Shown here: positions 34,717-43,895 of the stretch, piece by piece | How the letters are laid out: every line of letters begins with the position of its first letter | Numbering within the stretch: position 1 is the first letter of the stretch | Assembly (NCBI GenBank): GCA_023428135.1 | Contig: JAEYZG010000058.1 | Location: 18,071 to 82,070 of the forward strand | Direction: 5' to 3' | Origin: Bacteroidota bacterium | GTDB taxonomy: Bacteria > Bacteroidota > Bacteroidia > Cytophagales > Cytophagaceae | Length of the DNA: 64,000 bases | The notes under the pieces: model-generated | Seen by the model: only the letters and a program-made list of their open reading frames with translations | Told to the model about the DNA's origin: nothing | Databases searched by the model: none | Program-made: the position numbers and the translations under genes

Positions 34717-37578
34717 TTAAAGAGCTGAAAAATTTATATTGAATAAAAATTCGACACTAAAATTCTGATCATGCGGGAAGTAAATTCCTCTGGCTCCTAA
34801 TTCGATTGGTGCAACAAAATTAAATAAATGCATATCTCCGGTTAGTTCAATTCCGGTAGATTTATAGTATCTTAAATTTCCTTTATTTCTCCCTTCCCCA
34901 TAGTCATAAAATAATACCCCCTTTATTCTTTTTAAATAAAGAATTGGTCCTACCTTCCAATCGGGATAAAAAAGAGGAAGCCGGTATTCTGTAATAATTC
35001 TTGAAAACTTTTGGTTCACCTGACTAAAATAGCCTCGAGGATATAAAAGATAGTTTGAAAATATATAACTGCCATTTTCATTTATTTGACTTCCAAAGTC
35101 AATTCTGAGACTGTGATGTTTTATTAGGGCCGGGAATAATAGCGCTGCCTGGCCTACAAATGAATTGCCATAGTCAAATCTGCCAAATGGAGATTGCCGA
35201 AAGTTTAATCTGAATGTTTGCCCCCATCTGGGCAATAGGTCCCTGGGGGCCATTTTCAGATACCTAAATCCCCTAAGGTCATATTCAAAAATATTTCTAA
35301 CTCCTGTCCTAAAATAGGCAGGTGTTTCATTATTCCTGGTATAGTTCGAAGTATGATTATATATTGAAGAAGTTATCCCCTGATCATATTTACCTCTTGT
35401 CAAATTCAATGGAACAGAAACAGACAAAGTAAGTTTGTCTTCCTGAAATTTAAATACAGCATCATTACCGGTAGTATCGAGCCCTAGCCTCTGCCCTCGT
35501 GAAGCGGCTAGGGACAAAACAGGAAACCAACCTTTATAAATAAATGATCCTTCTGTAGTGCCTGTCCTGTCACTATAATTGTATAGGTATGCTAATTTGC
35601 TAATAGCTGTGCTCAATTTATTCTGGGAAAACAATGTTACACCTGAATTTACTTCATAGGTATTGGCATTGATGTAAAGCGGCGCCCAGCTGTGTAAGTA
35701 GAACAAGTGTGTGCCTTTTCTATATCTTTTAATTTTTATTCCTTCTGCAGCTGTATCTGTATTTAAAACAGGTAGAGGAATACCTAATTCCTGCTTAACC
35801 AATTCCGGATAAAGCTTTACTGATTGATCTTTAATATCGCTCAGACTTATCCAATTTGCAGTATCAAGAGGAATACCAGATATCTGATATCCATTTGCTG
35901 TATAGCCCGAAAACAGTAGGGTATCCTGACTTCTATTTAAACAAGGATCAAATGCTCCATAATGTACTGATGTAACCTGATACAGCGATGAATCTTTAAA
36001 ACGAAAGGCGTAGATATTGTCTATTCCTGAATATACACTTCTGAAAAAAATATGATCTGATGATACCACAGGTTGCGAGATATCTTTATATCCTGATCTG
36101 AAAACTGTTTTAATTTCAGAATTACTGATTAATATTTCATCAATCCTTTTGCCATCGTCATCCAGCATAATTACATAGAGCTTACTCCCATCATTGCTCC
36201 ATGAAGGCATTATCGGATAATCGTTTTCAGGATGATATATTTCTTTTAAAAGTCTGCCAGACTCGGTTGCAAAGAGAGAAATACAATACTTTCCATTTTC
36301 TTTTGATTCAACAGCAGCAATCATACTCCCGTCCTTTGAAAAGGAAGGTGCAAAGAGATGTTTTCTCCGGGTGAGTTTCCGCCTTTTACATCTTCTTTTA
36401 TCAGCATTAAAAACTATGAGATTGGAATAAATTCTATTACTCCATCTTTTGTCAAAACCATACTCAGCCCAAACGATTTTATTATGAGATGCAGAAAGCA
36501 TCTGAGGATTGAAATACCCCGGAACAAATATGGTTTTCTCTTTATTCCCAGGCCCTGTCAACACATATTGCTGAATATCTCCAAGACCAGACTTTAGAGC
36601 TATAACCTTTCCATCAGATAGGTATTGAGGAAAACGGTAGCTTGTAAAAGTTTTAGTGTCATTAAAATATATTGTATCCACCATATCTGAAAATATGGTT
36701 GAATCTCGCTGAAGCCCCCATTGGTTACGCAAAAAATACATGCAGGAATCATAAAGCTTCCACTTAGATAATCCTGTAGATCTTTTAATTCCCTGATTAA
36801 ATGGCATAGGGTTATAAGGTCTTCTTGCTGCATTGTCCATTGATTTGCTCCATACTTCCGAAGAATATTTGTTTCTGGTATATCCTACAAGTTGGTACCC
36901 CAGATAATAGTAGTTAGGAACAAAATCACGGAATGAACCGAAATATGCCTTCTCATAGCTGTAAATTTTTCTTTGCAGTACTTGTGCTCTCAAAGGCATC
37001 GTAAATTCAGGCAACCTGCCCCTGCCTGTATGAGACAATACAGTTTCCGTAACCACAGCATCCCCTTCCAGAAACCAGAGAGGCAGATAAAGCCCGGTAA
37101 CTGCACCTATTGCCTGCTGCCCAAGCAGGAAATATAAAATCTTTGTGAGTCCTTGATTCAGTTTATCAAGTTGCACAACATGCCGGAATTCATGTATTGC
37201 CAGCTGATCTATCCAGTTTTGCGGATATATATCCTGATCAGGAATAGTATAAAACTCTACCCTCTTTGGAGCCCAGACTACAAATGCATTAGATACACTT
37301 GACTGTGGATGAAGAATAACAGATATTTTTTTAGGTTCATGATGGAGACTGTAAGAAACATATAAGTAGACCTTCTCCAGAGAACGGGAAGTTCTTAAAG
37401 CCTCTTCTTCAATTTCAGAGGGATAGATAATCTGAAAATTCTTTGTTACTATTTGTTTCCACCTGAGCCGTGATGGGTCCTGCCCGGTTTCTACATATTG
37501 AGAAAAGGAAGAATATATTATTGTAAAGAAAAAAAATAAAAGTATAACGTTTCTGCGGAATGCGTTATTTTTCCTCAT
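34717..37578 (-). CDS. Exported HEXXH peptidase-like, TolB-type propeller and outer-membrane barrel protein
   Basis: 953 residues. A signal peptide (to about 26, SSFSQ) is followed by a peptidase-MA-like domain (about 30-280) containing IHEFRHVVQ, with the zinc motif at H129, E130 and H133, and a downstream Glu in FLEGDAVVTETVL. The middle (about 310-580) has TolB/WD40-like blades such as FSKDGSMIAAVESK and PSWSNDGSKLYVI. The C-terminal third (about 630-953) has amphipathic strands ending in FLFNINFSAL, consistent with an outer-membrane barrel. Whether it is an active protease is untested. Its start overlaps the stop of the CBS-domain gene by 14 bases. Confidence 0.8.
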   Translation of the reverse strand: MRKNNAFRRNVILLFFFFTIIYSSFSQYVETGQDPSRLRWKQIVTKNFQIIYPSEIEEEALRTSRSLEKVYLYVSYSLHHEPKKISVILHPQSSVSNAFVVWAPKRVEFYTIPDQDIYPQNWIDQLAIHEFRHVVQLDKLNQGLTKILYFLLGQQAIGAVTGLYLPLWFLEGDAVVTETVLSHTGRGRLPEFTMPLRAQVLQRKIYSYEKAYFGSFRDFVPNYYYLGYQLVGYTRNKYSSEVWSKSMDNAARRPYNPMPFNQGIKRSTGLSKWKLYDSCMYFLRNQWGLQRDSTIFSDMVDTIYFNDTKTFTSYRFPQYLSDGKVIALKSGLGDIQQYVLTGPGNKEKTIFVPGYFNPQMLSASHNKIVWAEYGFDKRWSNRIYSNLIVFNADKRRCKRRKLTRRKHLFAPSFSKDGSMIAAVESKENGKYCISLFATESGRLLKEIYHPENDYPIMPSWSNDGSKLYVIMLDDDGKRIDEILISNSEIKTVFRSGYKDISQPVVSSDHIFFRSVYSGIDNIYAFRFKDSSLYQVTSVHYGAFDPCLNRSQDTLLFSGYTANGYQISGIPLDTANWISLSDIKDQSVKLYPELVKQELGIPLPVLNTDTAAEGIKIKRYRKGTHLFYLHSWAPLYINANTYEVNSGVTLFSQNKLSTAISKLAYLYNYSDRTGTTEGSFIYKGWFPVLSLAASRGQRLGLDTTGNDAVFKFQEDKLTLSVSVPLNLTRGKYDQGITSSIYNHTSNYTRNNETPAYFRTGVRNIFEYDLRGFRYLKMAPRDLLPRWGQTFRLNFRQSPFGRFDYGNSFVGQAALLFPALIKHHSLRIDFGSQINENGSYIFSNYLLYPRGYFSQVNQKFSRIITEYRLPLFYPDWKVGPILYLKRIKGVLFYDYGEGRNKGNLRYYKSTGIELTGDMHLFNFVAPIELGARGIYFPHDQNFSVEFLFNINFSAL

Positions 37579-38881
37579 TGTCTTCAGGTGCCTCCTCTAG
37601 CAGGTTCATTTTAACTACCAATACACTCTGTTTGGATTTTTTCAAAATTGAAATTTCATATCTTTCAAATTTAATCTTCTCGTTGAGATCCGGAATTCTT
37701 CCGAAGACCTTATTTACAAGACCAGCAACTGTATCGTAATCCCCACTTTTAGGCAATGGAATAGGCAAATACTCATTTACATCTTCTATAGTAGAAAGAG
37801 CATTGACAACAAATTCTTCTTCATTGGTTTTTTCCACAAAAGGAGCTTCTTCATCATGCTCATCCTGAATCTCCCCTACAAGTTCTTCAAGAATATCCTC
37901 TATGGTTACAATACCGGCAACACCTCCAAACTCATCAGTAACTATAGCCATATGAAGATGTTTCTCCTGCAATTCCTTTAAAAGCTCACTGATCTTTTTT
38001 GTCTGAGGTACAAAATACGGTGGATTTATTACCTTCTGAAGGTTAATATCTTCCTTTTTGTTAATCATTTTGAGCAAGTCTTTGGTATATACAAGCCCAA
38101 TGATATTATCTATAGTTTCCCGATAAACAGGCATCCTTGAGTAGCCTTCATTAATTACTTTATCCAAAATCTCTTCAGGAGAAGTGTCCTCATCAATTGC
38201 ATTGATACTGGTCCTGGGCACCATTATTTGTCTGGCTGTAATAAGGTTAAAGCTGAACACATTTTTAATCAGCTCATGAGCGCTAGGCTGTATTGCACCT
38301 GAAACTTTCCCTTGGTCCAAAATCAATTGAAGTTCTTCAGCAGAGTGTATTTCATGAATATCAGACATGTTAAAGCCTAACATTCTTAATATAACTGATG
38401 CAAACCCGTTTAAAACCCAGATTAGAGGCTTAAATACAATATAAAAAAACCTTAAAGGATAAGATAATGATAATGTGGTTTCTTCCGGTTTTTGAATTGC
38501 GATGGATTTAGGGGCTAGTTCACCGAAAACAATATGTAAAACCGTAATAATTGCGAATGCTATCGGAAGAGCAATTTTATGAGCAAGGTCCACGTTAGGT
38601 TCATAACCCAGGAATTCAATTATATTCAGGATAATTCTTGTAACAACACTCTCGCCAATCCAACCAAGTCCAAGACTTGCAAGAGTTATTCCAAGCTGAG
38701 TGGCAGAAAGATAACCATCCAGGTTTTTGAGGATATTTAAGGAAAGGTCTGCTGTTTTATTTCCGCCAGCTGCCTTTACTTCTAATTGGGAAGACCTGAC
38801 TTTAACAATTGCAAATTCAGCGGCTACGAAAAAACCGTTTAAAAAGACAAGTAAAAAGGTATAGAAAACATCTAATAGCAT
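37565..38881 (-). CDS. CNNM/CorC-HlyC family protein with DUF21, CBS pair and transporter-associated domain
   Basis: 438 residues. The N-terminal DUF21 membrane domain (about 1-185, roughly four helices) starts FLNGFFVAAEFAIVKVR and has GLGWIGE. A CBS pair follows (about 205-335, MVPRTSINAIDEDTSPEEIL, FVPQTKKISELL, AIVTDEFGGVAGIVTIEDILEELVGEI). A C-terminal CorC/HlyC domain (about 350-425) ends it. Relatives mediate or regulate Mg or Co efflux; older annotations call them hemolysins. It overlaps the downstream propeller/barrel gene by 14 bases, implying coupled translation. Confidence 0.9.
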   Translation of the reverse strand: MLLDVFYTFLLVFLNGFFVAAEFAIVKVRSSQLEVKAAGGNKTADLSLNILKNLDGYLSATQLGITLASLGLGWIGESVVTRIILNIIEFLGYEPNVDLAHKIALPIAFAIITVLHIVFGELAPKSIAIQKPEETTLSLSYPLRFFYIVFKPLIWVLNGFASVILRMLGFNMSDIHEIHSAEELQLILDQGKVSGAIQPSAHELIKNVFSFNLITARQIMVPRTSINAIDEDTSPEEILDKVINEGYSRMPVYRETIDNIIGLVYTKDLLKMINKKEDINLQKVINPPYFVPQTKKISELLKELQEKHLHMAIVTDEFGGVAGIVTIEDILEELVGEIQDEHDEEAPFVEKTNEEEFVVNALSTIEDVNEYLPIPLPKSGDYDTVAGLVNKVFGRIPDLNEKIKFERYEISILKKSKQSVLVVKMNLLEEAPEDNEEK

Positions 38882-39240
38882 AAATGAAAGAGAACGATAT
38901 TTAGTACATATCCATTCTCTGACGACTTATTTAAATAAGGAAGTCGGAATACAAAAATATGTATATATAAATTATCCCAGAATAAATTCGTGAATTATTT
39001 ATTCTCTGAAACTATTTAGGATTTTTTCCTGTAATAGGAGGTGTGCCAAAAATTTGTGCAAAATGTTTTTTTGTGAAAGAAATTGTATAATTTTACGCTG
39101 TATCTTATGAAGAATAAAACTATTGTGGATCTTGTTTTTTTCATAAACATCAACAAAATCTCGTTATTAGTTACAATCTGTCCTTTAAGAATTACAATTT
39201 CATTCGACAAAATGAGATTAAAACCCATTAAAAAAGAAGT
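38882..39240. other. Divergent 359-bp region before the nuo operon
   Basis: AT-rich leader holding the promoter region of nuoA. The best candidate pair is TTTG at 39070-39073 and TAATTTTA at 39088-39095, only 14 bases apart and with one mismatch, so the promoter is not fixed. A 70-codon minus-strand frame here has no coding character. Confidence 0.5.
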
Positions 39241-39621
39241 ATGAAGGAAGAAATATTATCCAGTCCTTATTTCCCAATTGCAATTCAATTTCTGGTCGCC
39301 GCTGGATTCGTCAGTGTCAGTCTTCTAGCCAGCTACATTCTTGGTCCCAAAATAACTACCAAACATAAAACCGAAACATTTGAAAGTGGAATTGACTCTG
39401 TCGGCAACGCCAGAATGCAATTTTCCATTAAATATTTTCTGGTTGCTACACTCTTCGTCCTATTCGATGTTGAGGTTATCTTCTTCTACCCTTGGGCTGT
39501 AAATTTCAAAGAATTTGCCCAAAAAGGAATCGACGATTTTCTTAAAATGTTACTTTTCATGAGTGCATTTATTATAGGCTTTGTCTATATAATAAAGAAA
39601 GGTGCCCTTGAATGGGATTAA
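39241..39621 (+). CDS. nuoA: NADH-quinone oxidoreductase subunit A
   Basis: 126 residues with three transmembrane helices. The conserved acidic loop and helix KTETFESGIDSVGNARMQFSIKYFLVATLFVLFDVEVIFFYPWA is diagnostic. NuoA sits at the junction of the membrane and peripheral arms of complex I, next to the quinone site. It is the first gene of a 14-gene operon running to 52048. Confidence 0.97.
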   Translation: MKEEILSSPYFPIAIQFLVAAGFVSVSLLASYILGPKITTKHKTETFESGIDSVGNARMQFSIKYFLVATLFVLFDVEVIFFYPWAVNFKEFAQKGIDDFLKMLLFMSAFIIGFVYIIKKGALEWD

Positions 39622-39649
39622 ATTATCAACATTAGAATCATTCTAAATT

Positions 39650-40186
39650 ATGGCAAATATAGTTCATCCACCTGCCGGTTTTGACGGACCAGGCTTCTTT
39701 GCTACAAGCTTAGACAAAGCTGTTGGCCTTGCCAGAAAGCATTCTGTATGGCCTTTACCATTTGCAACTTCTTGTTGCGGTATTGAATTTATGGCTACCA
39801 TGGGCTCTCACTACGATATTGCAAGATTCGGTGCTGAAAGACCTAGCTTTTCTCCAAGACAGGCAGACCTTCTGATGGTGATGGGGACAATCGCGAAAAA
39901 GATGGGGCCAATCGTACGCCAGGTATATGAACAAATGGCTGAACCAAAATGGGTAATGGCTGTTGGTGCATGTGCTTCAAGCGGTGGAATATTTGATACT
40001 TACAGTGTACTTCAGGGAATAGATAAAATTATCCCTGTAGACGTTTATGTTCCAGGATGCCCTCCAAGACCAGAACAGATACTTGACGGACTTTTGAAAA
40101 TACAGGAGTTGGTGGAAAATGAACCACTTAACAGAAGAAATACTCCTGAATACAAACAATTACTGGCTTCTTACGGAATAGAATAA
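39650..40186 (+). CDS. nuoB: NADH-quinone oxidoreductase subunit B
   Basis: 178 residues. NuoB carries the terminal 4Fe-4S cluster N2 that passes electrons to quinone. Ligands are the adjacent C42-C43 in ATSCCGIEFMA, the Cys in VGACASSGG and the Cys in VPGCPPRPEQI. Its stop overlaps the nuoC start by one base (TAATG). Confidence 0.97.
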   Translation: MANIVHPPAGFDGPGFFATSLDKAVGLARKHSVWPLPFATSCCGIEFMATMGSHYDIARFGAERPSFSPRQADLLMVMGTIAKKMGPIVRQVYEQMAEPKWVMAVGACASSGGIFDTYSVLQGIDKIIPVDVYVPGCPPRPEQILDGLLKIQELVENEPLNRRNTPEYKQLLASYGIE

Positions 40187-40689
40187 TGGAAGAACTAACC
40201 CACCAGAGGATACAGGAAAAACTTACTGAAAAGTTCGGAAACGCCATCATCAAGGTAGAAGAACCATACAATTTACTTACCATAACAATTAAGAGAGAAT
40301 CTTTACTCGATATTCTCAGATTTCTCTATAATGATCAGGAGCTTGAATTCCAATTTCTGACAGATATCACAGGAGTTCACTTCACAGCACCGGAAGAAGT
40401 TCTGGGGGCTGTTTATCATTTACATAACTTACCTAAAAATAAAAGAATCAGATTAAAGGCATTTTTCCCGAAAAATGATCCCGTAATTGATTCTGCAACT
40501 CCGGTTTTCTCAGGTGCAAACTGGATGGAAAGAGAAACCTACGACTTTTTTGGTATCCAGTTTAAAGGACATCCAAATCTGAAAAGAATTTTAAATGTTG
40601 ATGATCTGGGCTATTTTCCTTTGAGAAAAGAATACGCATTAGAAGATTCAACGAGAACGGATAAAGACGATTCCTTGTTTGGCAGATAA
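40186..40689 (+). CDS. nuoC: NADH-quinone oxidoreductase subunit C
   Basis: 167 residues of the 30-kDa subunit in the hydrophilic arm. The FLTDITGVHF stretch, the region KRIRLKAFFPKNDPVIDSATPVFSGANWMERETYDFFGIQFKGHP and the LRKEY end are typical. NuoC is not fused to NuoD, unlike in Escherichia coli. Start overlaps nuoB by one base; nuoD begins five bases after its stop. Confidence 0.96.
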   Translation: MEELTHQRIQEKLTEKFGNAIIKVEEPYNLLTITIKRESLLDILRFLYNDQELEFQFLTDITGVHFTAPEEVLGAVYHLHNLPKNKRIRLKAFFPKNDPVIDSATPVFSGANWMERETYDFFGIQFKGHPNLKRILNVDDLGYFPLRKEYALEDSTRTDKDDSLFGR

Positions 40690-40694
40690 CAGTT

Positions 40695-41903
40695 ATGCTT
40701 ACACAACCTAACAACACTAATACACAAGTTACAGACCAGAGTGAACTGACTACACTGAATCTCGGGCCTACTCACCCAGCGACACACGGTGTATTTCAGA
40801 ATATTCTAAAGATGGATGGAGAAAAAATTGTTTCTTCGGAATCAACAATTGGTTACATCCACCGTGCTTTCGAAAAACTGGCTGAAAGAAGACCTTTCTA
40901 TCAGATTACTCCTCTCACCGATCGTCTTAACTACTGCTCTGCTCCTATCAACAATATGGGCTGGCATATGACTGTTGAGAAATTAATTGGTGTTGAAGTT
41001 CCTAAAAGAGTTGAATACCTCAGAGTAATCATCATGGAGCTTTCAAGAATAGCAGATCACCTTATCTGCAACAGTATTCTTGGCGTTGACTCCGGCGCTT
41101 ATTCAGGCTTCCTTTATGTAATGCAGCAAAGGGAGAAAATATATGAGATATTTGAAGAGATCTGTGGAGCAAGACTTACCACAAACATTGGTCGTATCGG
41201 AGGTTTGGAAAGAGATTTCACCCCTGCTGCCTTTGCTAAAATAAATACACTACTTGAGGAGTTCCCAATAGTATGGAAAGAAATGGATAATCTGTTTAAC
41301 CGTAACAGAATTTTCATGGACAGAACCATTGGTGTGGGAGCTATTTCTGCCGAGAGAGCATTAAATTATGGGTTCACAGGACCTAATTTAAGAGCTGCAG
41401 GCGTTGACTATGATGTCAGAGTAATGAATCCTTATTCTTCATATCAGGATTTTGACTTTGAAATACCAATAGGAACAAACGGTGATACTTACGACCGTTT
41501 TATGGTAAGAAACGAAGAAGTTTGGCAAAGCCTTAGCATCATTCGTCAGGCACTGGAAAAGCTACCTTCAGGCCCTTACCATGCTGAAGTTCCGGATATC
41601 TATCTTCCTCCAAAAGAAGAAGTATACTCCAACATGGAAGCTTTAATCTATCATTTCAAAATTGTGATGGGAGAAATTGAAGTACCTAAAGGAGAAATTT
41701 ATCATAGTATTGAAGGTGCAAACGGAGAACTAGGTTTTTATCTGATAAGTGACGGAGGCAGAATGCCTTACAGACTGCACTTCAGAAGACCTGGATTCAT
41801 TTACTATCAGGCTTATGAAGAACTGATAAAAGGAGCAACAATCTCTGATGCTGTCTTAACTATGAGTAGCCTTAACCTGATTGCAGGTGAAATGGATGCC
41901 TGA
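40695..41903 (+). CDS. nuoD: NADH-quinone oxidoreductase subunit D
   Basis: 402 residues of the 49-kDa subunit, which forms the quinone-binding cavity with NuoB. Signatures: LNLGPTHPATHGVFQNILKMDGE, GYIHRAFEKLAE, DRLNYCSAPINN, GANGELGFYLISDGG and the C-terminal LTMSSLNLIAGEMDA. It is separate from nuoC. A gap of 100 bases before nuoE is the largest in the operon. Confidence 0.97.
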   Translation: MLTQPNNTNTQVTDQSELTTLNLGPTHPATHGVFQNILKMDGEKIVSSESTIGYIHRAFEKLAERRPFYQITPLTDRLNYCSAPINNMGWHMTVEKLIGVEVPKRVEYLRVIIMELSRIADHLICNSILGVDSGAYSGFLYVMQQREKIYEIFEEICGARLTTNIGRIGGLERDFTPAAFAKINTLLEEFPIVWKEMDNLFNRNRIFMDRTIGVGAISAERALNYGFTGPNLRAAGVDYDVRVMNPYSSYQDFDFEIPIGTNGDTYDRFMVRNEEVWQSLSIIRQALEKLPSGPYHAEVPDIYLPPKEEVYSNMEALIYHFKIVMGEIEVPKGEIYHSIEGANGELGFYLISDGGRMPYRLHFRRPGFIYYQAYEELIKGATISDAVLTMSSLNLIAGEMDA

Positions 41904-41919
41904 TTTCAATAAGATTTTA

Positions 41920-41983
41920 TAAATTTGAGTTTAATATAAACTGAGTAAAAAAGTTTTTGTGCGGTTTTCCTTCGACAAAAACT
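41920..41983 (+). promoter_or_regulatory. Possible internal control element between nuoD and nuoE
   Basis: TAAATTTG (41920-41927) matches the TAnnTTTG -7 consensus, though no spaced TTG is present. A perfect nine-base inverted repeat AGTTTTTGT / ACAAAAACT (41952-41960 and 41975-41983) follows with a 14-base loop, 20 bases before the nuoE ATG. It could be an internal promoter, a processing hairpin or neither. Confidence 0.3.
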
Positions 41984-42003
41984 AAGTGCCTACAGCAAAT
42001 ACA

Positions 42004-42537
42004 ATGGGAACAGTACAATCAGAAATCAAATTTTCAGAAGAAAAGCTGAAAAAGGTTCAGGAGATCATTTCCAGATACCCTGAAGGCAGGCAAAAATCTG
42101 CATTACTTCCTATTCTCCATCTTGCACAAAGAGAGTTTGACGGATGGCTTTCAGTTCCTGTAATGGATTATGTAGCCTCTTTGTTGAACATTAAACCAAT
42201 CGAGGTTTATGAGGTCGCAACATTCTATACAATGTTTAACCTGAAACCTGTTGGTAAATGCCTTATAGAGTTTTGCAGAACAGGTCCTTGTATGCATAAC
42301 AGAGCTGATCAGATTATTGAATATACTGAAAAGAAACTGGGTATAAAAGTAGGTGAAACAACTACTGATAATAAGTTCTCTTTGAAAGCTGTTGAGTGTC
42401 TTGGTGCTTGCGGATACGCTCCAATGGCTCAGATCGGTAAGTTCTACTATGAACATCTTACCGAAGAAAAGATAGACAAAATTATTGCAAGACTAGGACA
42501 AGAAGATTTTAATCCTGATAATAAATACGAGATCTAA
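42004..42537 (+). CDS. nuoE: NADH-quinone oxidoreductase subunit E
   Basis: 177 residues from the ATG at 42004; an in-frame GTG at 41986 gives six more residues but lies just after a hairpin and is less likely. NuoE holds a 2Fe-2S cluster (N1a) with ligands in CRTGPCMHNRAD and CLGACGYAPMAQI, and has the thioredoxin-like fold. It pairs with NuoF in the NADH module. Stop overlaps nuoF start by one base. Confidence 0.95.
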   Translation: MGTVQSEIKFSEEKLKKVQEIISRYPEGRQKSALLPILHLAQREFDGWLSVPVMDYVASLLNIKPIEVYEVATFYTMFNLKPVGKCLIEFCRTGPCMHNRADQIIEYTEKKLGIKVGETTTDNKFSLKAVECLGACGYAPMAQIGKFYYEHLTEEKIDKIIARLGQEDFNPDNKYEI

Positions 42538-43895
42538 TGGCCAGGAAATTATTATTAGAAAATATAAACGTTCCGGGGATTAAATCCTTTAACGTTTACA
42601 GAGCAAATGGCGGTTACCGTTCAGTTGAAAAAGCTCTGAAAACCATGTCTCCTGACGACGTGATGGAAGAAGTGAAGAAATCAGGACTAAGAGGACGTGG
42701 TGGTGCCGGTTTCCCTACCGGTATGAAATGGAGTTTCCTGGACAGAAAATCAGATAAACCAAGATATCTGGTGTGCAATGCTGACGAGAGTGAGCCGGGT
42801 ACATTCAAAGATAGATTTTTAATGGAATACATCCCTCACCTTCTTATTGAAGGTTTGATTGTTTCCAGCTATTCCTTAGGTTCAAACTCAACTTACATAT
42901 ACATCCGTGGCGAATATAGATGGATTGTAGACATCCTTGAGAATGCAATTGCTGAAGCTAAACACAATGGTTTCCTTGGAAAAAACATTCTTGGCTCAGG
43001 ATACGATCTTGAAATTTATGTACAGCCAGGTGGTGGTGCTTATATCTGCGGTGAAGAAACCGCTTTGATTGAGTCTCTGGAAGGAAAAAGAGGAAATCCA
43101 AGAATGAAACCTCCTTTCCCTGCTATATCAGGACTTTACAACTGCCCGACAGTGGTAAACAACGTAGAAACTCTGGCAACAGTAGTTCCTATTATTAACA
43201 TGGGTGGTGACGAATATGCTAAAATTGGTGTGGGCAGATCTACAGGAACCAAACTGATCTCTGCTTGCGGACATATGAATAAACCCGGAGTTTATGAAAT
43301 CGAATTGGGTTTGCCAGTTGACGAATTCTTAAATTCTGACGAGTATTGCGGTGGAATCAGAGCCGGACATACTTTGAAAGCTGTTGTACCAGGTGGTTCT
43401 TCTGTACCTATTTTACCTGCTGATCTGTTTTACAAAACCAAAGAAGGCGTAGCTAGATTAATGAGCTACGAATCACTTTCTGAAGGAGGCTTTGCAAGCG
43501 GCTCTATGCTTGGGTCAGGTGGATTTATTGCCATGGATGAGACCACATGTATTGTGAGAAATCTTTGGAACTTTACAAGATTCTACCACCATGAATCTTG
43601 CGGTCAGTGCAGTCCTTGTAGAGAAGGTACAGGATGGATGGAAAAAGTGTTGCACAGGTTAGAACACGGACATGGATCAATGAGTGATATCGACCTTTTG
43701 GTTGACATTGCTAAAAAAATTGAAGGAAATACAATCTGCCCGCTTGGAGACGCTGCAGCATGGCCTGTAGCAAGTCACATCAGACACTTCAGAGAGGAGT
43801 TTGAATACCACGTTAAATTTCCTGAAAAAGTAGCACATAGTCCATTTGCACACAGTGCGGATTATAAAAGAGAATTAAATACTGTATTACAATGA
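42537..43895 (+). CDS. nuoF: NADH-quinone oxidoreductase subunit F
   Basis: 452 residues; the NADH- and FMN-binding subunit with 4Fe-4S cluster N3. GLRGRGGAGFPTGMKW and YLVCNADESEPGTFKDR form the FMN/NADH site, GGGAYICGEETALIESLEG follows, and the cluster ligands are in SCGQCSPCREGTGWM with the fourth in NTICPLGDAAAWP. Its stop overlaps the nuoG start by four bases (ATGA). Confidence 0.97.
   Translation: MARKLLLENINVPGIKSFNVYRANGGYRSVEKALKTMSPDDVMEEVKKSGLRGRGGAGFPTGMKWSFLDRKSDKPRYLVCNADESEPGTFKDRFLMEYIPHLLIEGLIVSSYSLGSNSTYIYIRGEYRWIVDILENAIAEAKHNGFLGKNILGSGYDLEIYVQPGGGAYICGEETALIESLEGKRGNPRMKPPFPAISGLYNCPTVVNNVETLATVVPIINMGGDEYAKIGVGRSTGTKLISACGHMNKPGVYEIELGLPVDEFLNSDEYCGGIRAGHTLKAVVPGGSSVPILPADLFYKTKEGVARLMSYESLSEGGFASGSMLGSGGFIAMDETTCIVRNLWNFTRFYHHESCGQCSPCREGTGWMEKVLHRLEHGHGSMSDIDLLVDIAKKIEGNTICPLGDAAAWPVASHIRHFREEFEYHVKFPEKVAHSPFAHSADYKRELNTVLQ

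Noticed and set aside
41986..42003. GTG start for nuoE
   Set aside because: It lies three bases after a hairpin arm, and the ATG at 42004 gives the usual NuoE length and N-terminus.
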